From positions 842,869-906,868 of the forward strand of contig NZ_JACHJQ010000005.1 of assembly GCF_014203735.1 (NCBI RefSeq): DNA of 64,000 nucleotides. The letters are read 5' to 3'. How positions within the stretch are numbered: position 1 is the stretch's first letter; the number at the start of each line of letters is the position of its first letter. A model generated the notes under the pieces. It saw only the letters and a list, made by a program, of their open reading frames with translations, ran no database searches and was not told where the DNA came from. Below are positions 29,152 to 38,177 of this stretch, piece by piece. The position numbers were made by a program, and so were the translations under genes. Origin of the DNA: Actinophytocola algeriensis (GTDB lineage: Bacteria; Actinomycetota; Actinomycetes; Mycobacteriales; Pseudonocardiaceae).

Positions 29152-30303
29152 TCAGGCACCGGACGCGTGGAAGCGCCGGACGAGGATCAGCAGGAACGGG
29201 GCGCCCACGAGGGCGGTGATGATGCCGATCGGCAGCTCGCGCGGCTCGAGCACGGTCCGCGCGACGACGTCCGCCCACACGAGGAAGATGGCGCCGATCA
29301 ACGCCGCCACCGGGATGACGCGGCCGTGCCCGGCACCGACGAACCGGCGGGCCACGTGCGGGATCACCAGGCCGACGAACCCGATCCCCCCGGAGGCCGC
29401 GACGATCGACCCGACGCACAGCGACACCACGACCAGCAGCTGCATCCGGAACCGGGTCGGCGGCACCCCGAGCGTGTGCGCCGTCTCGTCGCCGATCGCC
29501 AGCGCGTCCAGCCGCCGCCCCCACACCATCAGGAGCGCGATCGTCAGGCACACCACCACGACCACCACGGCCAGCGGGATGGACCACCGCGCCAGGCTCA
29601 GCGAACCGAGCAGCCAGAAGAGCACCGACCGGGCCCCTTCCGCCGAGTCGGCCGCGAAGATCAGGAAGCTGGTGGCCGCGTAGAGCGCGTACCCGACCGC
29701 GACACCCGCCATCAACAGCCGCAGCGACGTGATCCGGCCACCCGCCCTGGCCACCAGGAACACGGCGACCGACGCGGCGAGCGCACCGAGGAAAGCACTG
29801 GCCGACAACGCGTTCTCCCCGAAGCCCGCTCCCAGTCCGAAGAGGATGGCCGCCGCGGCACCGGTCGACGCGCCGGAGGTGACACCGAGCAGGTACGGGT
29901 CGGCCAGCAGGTTGCGGACCATCGCCTGCAGCGCCACCCCGCACACCGCCAGCGCGGCACCCACCAGTGCCCCGAGGATCACCCGTGGCAGCCGCACCCG
30001 CCACACGATGGAGTCCTGCGCGGGTGTCCAGACCACCTCGGACGGCCAGCCCACGAGGTGGTGCCCCACCACCCGCGCGACCGTCCCCGGCGCGATCCCC
30101 ACCGCCCCCAGGCCCACCGCGAGCACGAGCGTCACCAGCAACCCGGCCGACAGCCCACCGACCCACAGCACGGTCGACCGCCGCCGCGCGGCATGGCCGA
30201 GGTCGTCCTCGGGTTCGTGGTCGTCCACCAGCTCCGCAACGTCGATGCCGCCCAACGCCACCGAACCACCCGCCCCCTGCTGCCCTGAGCTGGCTAGTGC
30301 CAA
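29152..30303 (-). CDS. FecCD-family importer permease
   Basis: 383 residues if the TTG at 30303 is used; GTG codons inside the first 30 residues are also possible and the start is not settled. After a hydrophilic leader the protein has about nine to ten membrane helices. RVRLPRVILGALVGAALAVCG, NLLADPYLLGVTSGAS and GFVGLVIPHVARRFVG are hallmark FecCD segments, the last being the ATPase contact loop. First gene of the permease, lipoprotein, ATPase, methyltransferase operon on the minus strand. One permease gene implies a homodimeric pore. Confidence 0.92.
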   Translation of the reverse strand: MALASSGQQGAGGSVALGGIDVAELVDDHEPEDDLGHAARRRSTVLWVGGLSAGLLVTLVLAVGLGAVGIAPGTVARVVGHHLVGWPSEVVWTPAQDSIVWRVRLPRVILGALVGAALAVCGVALQAMVRNLLADPYLLGVTSGASTGAAAAILFGLGAGFGENALSASAFLGALAASVAVFLVARAGGRITSLRLLMAGVAVGYALYAATSFLIFAADSAEGARSVLFWLLGSLSLARWSIPLAVVVVVVCLTIALLMVWGRRLDALAIGDETAHTLGVPPTRFRMQLLVVVSLCVGSIVAASGGIGFVGLVIPHVARRFVGAGHGRVIPVAALIGAIFLVWADVVARTVLEPRELPIGIITALVGAPFLLILVRRFHASGA

Positions 30304-30376
30304 CTACTTGCAACAGCGTAGGCGGCAGCGGCGCGAAAGGTCTGTGGCACTCACCACAAACCAGCAGGTGGCCGGG

Positions 30377-30480
30377 TCAGCGGGCGACCGACGGGTCGAC
30401 CTCGGCGAAGGACGTGCCGATGGCGATGTTGTCGTGGAAGACCGTGCGGCTGGTGACGGTGGTCGGGCCGGTTTTGCCGT
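30377..30480 (-). pseudogene. C-terminal coding remnant
   Basis: A minus-strand frame ending at a TGA (30377-30379) encodes about 33 residues, including TVFHDNIAIGTSFAEVDPSV. Nearly every codon ends in G or C, as in real genes here, and this bias stops abruptly upstream of about 30480. No start codon fits: the only upstream GTG lies inside the hairpin at 30511-30540. I read it as the tail of a lost gene. The family is not recognised. Confidence 0.45.
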
Positions 30481-30510
30481 CCGCTGCCAGCCGGGGTTCT
30501 TGTGGGTCTG

Positions 30511-30540
30511 GTTGCTGTCCGGCGAACACCGGACAGCAAC
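30511..30540. terminator. Strong hairpin after the phosphatase gene
   Basis: GTTGCTGTCCGG / CCGGACAGCAAC, perfect 12-bp arms around a 6-base loop, 20 bp beyond the stop of the minus-strand phosphatase gene. Best read as its terminator. Confidence 0.8.
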
Positions 30541-30559
30541 ACCTGACACGGGGTTGTCC

Positions 30560-32344
<1,785 letters not shown>

Positions 32345-32439
32345 GCTTCTCCCTCAGCGCTGGGGACCACGTCACCGGTGGTCCGGGTACCGGTTGGTGC
32401 TACCCAACCGGACCGCGGCCCGATGCGGAAGTGCGCGTC

Positions 32440-33562
32440 TCATCGCTGACCGGTGCCGTCGTCGCCGAAGCGGGCGGCCTGGCTGTCGATGACGTGTTGC
32501 GCGCGTTCGAGGGTGTGGGAGCTGTAGGTGCCGCCCGCGCGGGCGTCCAGCAGTGCGTTCTGCTGGGCGTCCAGCATGAGGCGTCGCAGTTCGCGGCGTT
32601 GCGACAGCGGGCTGTCCGGCTGGCGGTCGGTGAGCAGCTTGTCGATGGCCTCGGCCATGCCCGCGCTGCGTGCACGGGCGTGGCCGAGAAGGGTCTCGTC
32701 GAACGGGTCGCCGTTCTCGCGGCACAGGGCCGGGTTGTCGAGGAGGTCCTGGGTGGCGGCGTTGATCTCGGTCGCGAGGCGGGAGTTCGCGGCGTTCGTG
32801 GTCGGCGTCGGTGCCCTGGATGCCGAGCCGCTTGATGAGCACGGGCAGGGTGCCGCCCTGGCCGATGAGGGTGACGATCGCGACGGTGAAGGCGATCAGG
32901 ACGAGTTCGGCGCGGTGGGGCACGTCGGTGGGCAGTGACTGGGCGGCGGCGAGGGTGACGACACCGCGCATCCCGGACCAGGCGAGGACGGCACCGCCGC
33001 GGGTGCCGAGCCCTTCGTTGGAGTAGAAGACGGCGTCGGCGTGGCGCCTGCGGAGCGCGTGGGTCACCCGGTCGTGCCGGCGCTGGTTGCCTTGGCGCGG
33101 TCCGCGGGCCATGAGCCGGTCCAGCGCGGCCTCGATGCGTTCGACCATTCTGCCCGCGCCCGCCTGCTGGCGGCGGAGCCGCGCGATGACCGGGACGATG
33201 AACGCGACCCGCAGGACGACGAGCGTGACCGTCGCGAGCAGCCCGAGCCCGACCGAGGACCACACGCCCTGACCCGCGGCGTGCACGTCGGCGACCACGG
33301 TCGTGATCTCGAAGCCCATGACCAGGAAGACGCCGTTCTCGAGGAGCAGCTGGACCGTGCGCCAGTTGGTGCGTTCGGGGATCCGGTCGTGTGCGGTGAA
33401 CCGCTTCGCGCTCTGGTGGCCGGTGATCAGGCCCGCCGTGACGACGGCGATGACACCGGAGGCGTGCAGCTCCTCGGCGGGGATGAACGCGAGGAACGGC
33501 ACCACGAGCGAGATCGCGGTCATGAGCACCGGCTGAGTGCGGATCCGGGAGCGGGCCCACAC
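32440..33562 (-). pseudogene. Na+/H+ antiporter (CPA1/NhaP-like), truncated and frameshifted
   Basis: From 33562 the frame opens in mid-protein at a helix plus the LAEELHASGV-like motif (IPAEELHASGVIAVVTAGL). It then runs through about five further membrane segments to TLPVLIKRLGIQGTDAD. Near 32800 the sense shifts by one base, and the true tail continues in another frame (NSRLATEINAATQDLLDNPA onward) to the stop at 32440. The first half of the usual 500-residue protein is absent, so the ion-binding core is incomplete. Both lesions argue for a dead gene rather than a sequencing slip alone. Confidence 0.8.
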
Positions 33563-33608
33563 CGATCCTGGGTTTGTGCGACTGTGCCGTGCCGTGGGCT
33601 GGGCGGAC

Positions 33609-33989
33609 CTAGCCGTCGGCCGGAACCTGGGTGTTCGTGCGCCGGAGGAGCCAGTCGGAGCCGGTGTCGATCAGGACGTAGCGCACGTCGTCGTGGCGGC
33701 CGTGCAGGGTGAAGATGAAGCGTCGCGGGGTCCGGTCGTGTTCTTCCCACCAGCCGATGTCGGCGATGCTCTTGTGCTCGTCCTCGTAGCGGAGGTGGTC
33801 GAGGTCGTGGTCGGGCACGGCGATCGCGAGCCGGTTCTCCCCCGGCTTGTCCGGCAGCCCGCGCGGCACGGCCCACGAGCGCAGCACACCGTCCTGTTCG
33901 AGCCGCAGGTCGAAGTGTGGCCGCGGCCGACGGTGGTCGTGCAGCACGAACGCGGGCCGGGGGCAGGGCGGTGCTGTGTCCGAACCCAT
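33609..33989 (-). CDS. Stand-alone LigD-type 3'-phosphoesterase domain protein
   Basis: 126 residues from ATG 33989. The segment PAFVLHDHRRPRPHFDLRLE followed by SWAVPRGLP and WWEEHD matches the phosphoesterase domain of LigD, which trims 3' ends during non-homologous end joining. The two His and the Asp expected for metal binding (HDH, HFD) are present. It lacks the polymerase and ligase domains, so it is a free enzyme or a helper of a LigD elsewhere. It lies just upstream of the antiporter remnant, whose 5' end was lost here, so this junction may be a deletion point. Confidence 0.88.
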   Translation of the reverse strand: MGSDTAPPCPRPAFVLHDHRRPRPHFDLRLEQDGVLRSWAVPRGLPDKPGENRLAIAVPDHDLDHLRYEDEHKSIADIGWWEEHDRTPRRFIFTLHGRHDDVRYVLIDTGSDWLLRRTNTQVPADG

Positions 33990-34131
33990 GCCATCCCCCG
34001 ATCGACCGCGCCTCCGTGAGGGTAACCACGCCCGCCGTGCCGCGGCCGAACCGAGCCGTCGCACCGGCCTGACCTCGGGGTCAACAAACGCGCAACGTCC
34101 ACGCAACGACGAGCCGGTTGAGTACCGCACC

Positions 34132-34782
34132 ATGATCAGCCCCGGGGGACGGCACCACCAACTCATCGACGGCCTGCGGGCGGGGATGGCCGCGAAAGAA
34201 GTTCACCGGCTACGACATCGTCGCCGAGTGGACCCCGGTGGTCCTCGGCGACTGGGGCGCGGGCTACCGGATCGCCGACGCGTGGACCGAGGTGGCGCAC
34301 AGCCTGCGGGCCATCGGCGCGGACCTCGACGGCGGGCTGACCCTGCTGTCCGCGCACTGGACCGCCGCGGACGGGGGTGGCGCGGCAGCCGCGTTCGCAC
34401 GGTTCGCCCACGACAGGACCGGCGTGGTGACGGTCTTCGCGGAGCTGGCCGACGCGGTGAGCGAGGCCGTCAAGGTCCCGTCCCTCTACTACGAAGGCGT
34501 CATCACCAACGCGTTCTGGGTGATCGAGTACTACGGCGTCCGGTTCAAGGCGGTCGCCAAGAAGATCTCCAAGGCCTTCAAGGACCTCACCGTCAACCCG
34601 AAGACGTGGATCGACCTCGGCGAGGAGCTGTGGGGGATCGTCGAGGACTACATCGAGTTCATCAAGACGACCTTCGAGGCGCTCAAGACCTGCGTGGAAC
34701 TGATCGTCCAGATGGGCGAGCTGGCATCGAGGTGATCGACCTGATCGCCGTGACCCTGGAGTGGAAACTCGGCGGGAACTGA
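34132..34782 (+). pseudogene. WXG100/ESX-like helical protein gene with two compensating frameshifts
   Basis: Three frame segments make one protein. It opens at ATG 34132 (MISPGGRHHQLIDGLRAGMA), shifts by one base near 34192-34201 into FTGYDIVAEWTPVVLGDWGAG, and runs about 175 codons. It then shifts back near 34724 to finish IEVIDLIAVTLEWKLGGN at the stop 34780-34782. The middle frame alone would stop at 34735. The product, about 216 residues, is helical with a WTA...GGGAAAAF segment recalling WXG100-type secreted proteins, but the family is uncertain. It could be a decayed gene, a sequencing error pair, or a natural altered middle. It ends just before a 20-bp-arm terminator. Confidence 0.6.
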
Positions 34783-34790
34783 CAGCGGTG

Positions 34791-34844
34791 CCGAACACGA
34801 ACGGCCTCGGCAACCAGTGGGTCACCGAGGCCGTTCGTGTTCGG
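34791..34844. terminator. Bidirectional terminator, 20-bp perfect stem
   Basis: CCGAACACGAACGGCCTCGG (34791-34810) pairs perfectly with 34825-34844 across a 14-base loop. It sits between the convergent helical-protein gene and the ABC-2 permease gene, so it should stop transcription from both sides. Confidence 0.9.
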
Positions 34845-34849
34845 AGCAG

Positions 34850-35581
34850 TCAGTTCTTGGACAGCCGCCGCGAGGCGAGCGCGAACCCGGCGACCGCGAT
34901 GAGCACCAGCGTCACCATCGCCGTCACGTCCAGCCCGTTGCCCGCCCAGGGGGAGCGGATGGCGTCGAGCAGCAACCCGGTCGGCGTCCACGACGTGATG
35001 GCGTTCAGCGCGGCCGGGAACACCGCGGGCGGCGGACCGCCACCCACCAGCAGGAAGGTGCCGAAGAACAGCAGCAGGCCAAGGCCTTGCGCGGAGCGGG
35101 CGCCCGGCATGATCGACCCGAGCAGTGTGCCGATGCCCGCGAAGGCGAGGATGCCGACGGCGAACGCGGCGGCCACCCCGAGTGCCGAGGCCGGACCGGG
35201 GATGTCGAACAGGATGGTGGCCAGCACCAGCATCACCGCGGCGCCGATGACCGCCAGCAGCGTGAGGACCGCGGCCTGCGAGAACACCACGGCACGCGCG
35301 GAGATCGCGGCGGCGCGGAAGCGGCGGAGCACGCCACTCTCGCGGTACCCGGCGAGGTGGGTTGGCGTGCCCATGAACCCCATGATCGCGATGCCCGCGC
35401 CCAGGTAGGCGGTCACGTAGAACTGGGTCCCGTCCAGGTTGGCGAACACCGGGCCGCCGTGGTCGGCGAACGCGGCGGCCAGCACGACCATGAGCAGGAT
35501 CGGGAACATCAGCGTCAGTACCAGCACGAGTGGCTCGCGGGTCAGCAGCTTGAACTCGGTCCAGGTCAGGTAACGGGTCAC
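34850..35581 (-). CDS. ABC-2 type export permease (DrrB-like)
   Basis: 243 residues, six membrane segments. The opening YLTWTEFKLLTREPLVLVL and the central GIAIMGFMGTPTHLAGYRESGVLRRFRA block match the ABC-2 permease family, where the latter lies in a cytoplasmic loop. It overlaps the ATPase gene by 4 bases. Together they form an exporter of the DrrAB kind, which moves antibiotics or lipids out. Substrate unknown; the distance to the NRPS genes (about 27 kb) gives no strong link. Confidence 0.9.
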   Translation of the reverse strand: MTRYLTWTEFKLLTREPLVLVLTLMFPILLMVVLAAAFADHGGPVFANLDGTQFYVTAYLGAGIAIMGFMGTPTHLAGYRESGVLRRFRAAAISARAVVFSQAAVLTLLAVIGAAVMLVLATILFDIPGPASALGVAAAFAVGILAFAGIGTLLGSIMPGARSAQGLGLLLFFGTFLLVGGGPPPAVFPAALNAITSWTPTGLLLDAIRSPWAGNGLDVTAMVTLVLIAVAGFALASRRLSKN

Positions 35582-36501
35582 GACGGAACCTTCTCGCTCA
35601 GCCGGTGGCCGGTCATGGACAGGAACACGTCCTCGAGGGACGGGTAGTGCGTGCGGTAGTCGGCCGGGGCGACGCCGTGCTCGGCCAGCGCGGCGGCGAC
35701 GTGGACGACCGTCTGGCCAGGTCCGGTGACCGTGACCGTGTCGCCCGCCCTCGTGGCGGACTCGACACCGGGAACGGCGAGCAGGTGGTCCGGCCGGTAA
35801 CCGTTGGTGGTGCTGAACGTGATCGTCACCGGCTTGCCGCTACCCGCGGTCAGCCCGCCGGGGGTGTCGCAGGCGACCATCTTCCCGCGGTCCATGATCG
35901 CGACGCGGTCGCACAGCAGTTCGGCCTCGTCCATGAAGTGGGTGACCAGCACGACCGTGGTGCCGCGGTCGCGCACCTCGCGGATGAGGTCCCACGTCGC
36001 GTGCCGGGCACTGGGGTCGAGGCCGGTGGTCAGCTCGTCGAGCAGCACGAGCTCCGGGTCGCCGAGCAGGGCCAGCGCGACGAACAGCCGCTGCTGCTCA
36101 CCGCCGGACAACGACCCGAACGCGCGGTTGCGCAGTGTCTCCAGGCCCCAGGTGCCGATGGTGGCCTCGACGTCGACGGGAACGTTGCGGGTGTGGGCGA
36201 ACAGCTTGATGGCCTCGACGACCCGCAACCGCTCGGGCAGGGCCGCCGACTGCAGCTGGGAGCCCAGCTTGCGGCGCAGCTGGTTCTTCTCCCGGGCGGG
36301 GTCGAGGCCCAGCACGGAGACGTGTCCGCTCGTGCGGTCCCGCAGTCCCTGCAGGATTTCCACGGCGGTGGTCTTGCCGGCACCGTTCGAGCCCAGGATG
36401 CCGAAGATCTCGCGTCGCCGGACCTCGAAGGAGACGTCGGAGACCGCCGCCTGCTGTCCATAGGATTTGTGGAGGTTCTCCACGGTGACAACGGTATCCA
36501 T
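35578..36501 (-). CDS. ABC export ATPase (DrrA-like)
   Basis: 307 residues. Walker A GSNGAGKTTA (about 39-48), signature LSGGEQQRLFVALAL and Walker B LVLLDELTTGLD, with Leu in place of the common Pro after DE, as in many ABC-2 exporters. The switch His is in VTHFMDEAELLCD, and a C-terminal DrrA-type extension follows. It is first in a two-gene operon with the permease. The start ATG lies about 100 bp downstream (in the reading sense) of the monooxygenase stop, so the two operons may be read through. Confidence 0.93.
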   Translation of the reverse strand: MDTVVTVENLHKSYGQQAAVSDVSFEVRRREIFGILGSNGAGKTTAVEILQGLRDRTSGHVSVLGLDPAREKNQLRRKLGSQLQSAALPERLRVVEAIKLFAHTRNVPVDVEATIGTWGLETLRNRAFGSLSGGEQQRLFVALALLGDPELVLLDELTTGLDPSARHATWDLIREVRDRGTTVVLVTHFMDEAELLCDRVAIMDRGKMVACDTPGGLTAGSGKPVTITFSTTNGYRPDHLLAVPGVESATRAGDTVTVTGPGQTVVHVAAALAEHGVAPADYRTHYPSLEDVFLSMTGHRLSEKVPS

Positions 36502-36602
36502 GCCGGATTGGTCCTCAGGGGTTCACGGGAAGCTTCCTTGACGTGCACCCACCAACCTGCCGCAGTGATCACGATTTTCGCTCGTACCTGACTCGCACCG
36601 CG

Positions 36603-38168
36603 TCATGACGGTGCCAGGGAGACCGCTGACGTCGCGGTGGCGTACACGAAACGGTCGGGCCGCAGGACGACCACGCCGACGTCGTGGCGGGTGAACCACG
36701 CGGCCAGCGACTCGTCCACCAGCTCACCGACCGCGCCGGCCGGTGTCTCGTTCGATGTCACGGTCGGTGTCACGCCCGGTGTCTCGCCCGGTGTCTCAGT
36801 TGGTGTATCGGCCTGTGTCACGCGGAAGAAGCGGGCCCGAGGGCCCTGCCACGTGCCGGCCGTGTGCCGGTCGACGGCCGGGCCGAGTACGGCGAAGTCC
36901 GGGCCGAGCAGGTCGTCCAGTGGCCGGTCCCCGATGGCAGGCTGGGGGAACATCGTGCCGATCACGCCGGTGCGGCGGCCACCCGCCATCAGGCCTTCGC
37001 GGTGGGCGGGGAGCGGTTTGAACTCGAAGTGGCTGATGAACCGCCGGATGCGCGGAACGGTCTGGATCGCGGTCAGCACCGCGTCGCGGGTCGCGGCGGC
37101 GAACCGGTTGCGCACCAGGAAGACGTGGCCCATGCGCACACTGGTGGTCGCCATCTCCTCGGTGTGGGGGCGGCGTTCGGTCTCGTAGGTGTCGAGCAGG
37201 TCGTCGCCCGCGTCGCCCGCGAGGACCAGTGCGAGCTTCCACGTCAGGTTCGCCGCGTCGCGCAGGCCGCTGCACAGGCCCTGGCCGAGGAACGGCGGCA
37301 TCTGGTGCGCGGCGTCGCCGAGCAGGAACACCCGGCCGGCGCGCCACCGCGACGCCACCAGCTGGTGGAAGGTGTAGCCGGTGGACCGGGTGATCGTGAA
37401 GCGGCCGGGGTCGACGTAGGGGGCGACGAGCGCGGGCACGTCCATCGTCTCGGGGGTCTCGCCGCCGTGCAGCATGAACTCGAGGCGGTACGTGCCGTGC
37501 GCGCCCGGCGACACGAACGCGGGGCGGCGCCAGTCGCACACGAACCGCGTGTCGGCCACGCGGACCGCGTCCGGCGCCACGGGGCCCGACACCGCGAGCC
37601 ACTGCTCGGCGTAGGACGAGCCGGACAGGGGGATGCCGACCGCGTGCCGGGTCGCGCTGCGGGCACCGTCGCAGCCCAGCACGTACCGCGCGCGGACCCT
37701 GGTCTCCTCGCCGGTCGCCGGGTCGCGCAGGACGGCGGTCACGGTCGCCGTCCCCTGCGACAGCGCCACCATGGCCACGCCGGTGCGCAGGGTGACGTGG
37801 TCGAACCGGTCCAGGCCCGCCCGCAGCGTCGCCTCCAGCCTCGGCTGGTCGAAGAAGTACAGCGGGCGGGAGCCGAGGCCGAAGTCGATCTCGTCGAGTG
37901 CGATGCGGGCGAACACCCTGCCTTTCGCGTTGACGTAGTCGGCGACCGACGGCACGTGCATGTCGGCGGCGACCTCGTCGCGCAGGCCGGCCTGCTGGTA
38001 GATCCGCAGGGCCTCGTCGTCGCACGAGAACGCCCTCGGCTGCCCGTGCGGTGCGGTGCTGTGTTCCACGACCAGCGTGCGGACGCCGCGCACGCCAAGC
38101 AGGTTCGCGGTCAGGGCGCCGACCGGTCCGCAGCCGACCACCAGGACGTCAACGTCTTCTGTGTGCAT
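36603..38168 (-). CDS. FAD-dependent aromatic hydroxylase (MhpA/RdmE-like)
   Basis: 521 residues. The N-terminal Rossmann motif VVGCGPVGALTANLLGVRG (about 10-28), the VLGCDGARSATR block (DG motif) and VFLLGDAAHQMPPFLGQGLCSG (FAD ribityl contact) define the phenol/aromatic hydroxylase class. These enzymes use NAD(P)H and oxygen to hydroxylate aromatic rings, often in polyketide tailoring. The C-terminal thioredoxin-like part carries an unusual Thr-Pro-Glu repeat (about 449-472) from a 12-bp DNA repeat. The gene starts 9 bp after the SARP gene stop, so it forms an operon with its likely regulator. Confidence 0.9.
   Translation of the reverse strand: MHTEDVDVLVVGCGPVGALTANLLGVRGVRTLVVEHSTAPHGQPRAFSCDDEALRIYQQAGLRDEVAADMHVPSVADYVNAKGRVFARIALDEIDFGLGSRPLYFFDQPRLEATLRAGLDRFDHVTLRTGVAMVALSQGTATVTAVLRDPATGEETRVRARYVLGCDGARSATRHAVGIPLSGSSYAEQWLAVSGPVAPDAVRVADTRFVCDWRRPAFVSPGAHGTYRLEFMLHGGETPETMDVPALVAPYVDPGRFTITRSTGYTFHQLVASRWRAGRVFLLGDAAHQMPPFLGQGLCSGLRDAANLTWKLALVLAGDAGDDLLDTYETERRPHTEEMATTSVRMGHVFLVRNRFAAATRDAVLTAIQTVPRIRRFISHFEFKPLPAHREGLMAGGRRTGVIGTMFPQPAIGDRPLDDLLGPDFAVLGPAVDRHTAGTWQGPRARFFRVTQADTPTETPGETPGVTPTVTSNETPAGAVGELVDESLAAWFTRHDVGVVVLRPDRFVYATATSAVSLAPS
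36741..36822 (-). repeat. 12-bp repeats inside FAD hydroxylase gene
   Basis: Imperfect copies of cggtgtctcgcc / cggtgtcacgcc (plus-strand sense) encode a Thr-Pro-Glu/Val run near the C-terminus of the hydroxylase. Low-complexity and in frame. Confidence 0.75.
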
Positions 38169-38177
38169 GCGGCCACT

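Noticed and set aside
30377-30529. Complete 50-codon gene starting at GTG 30529
   Set aside because: The start lies inside the hairpin and codons before about 30480 lack coding bias; called a remnant instead.
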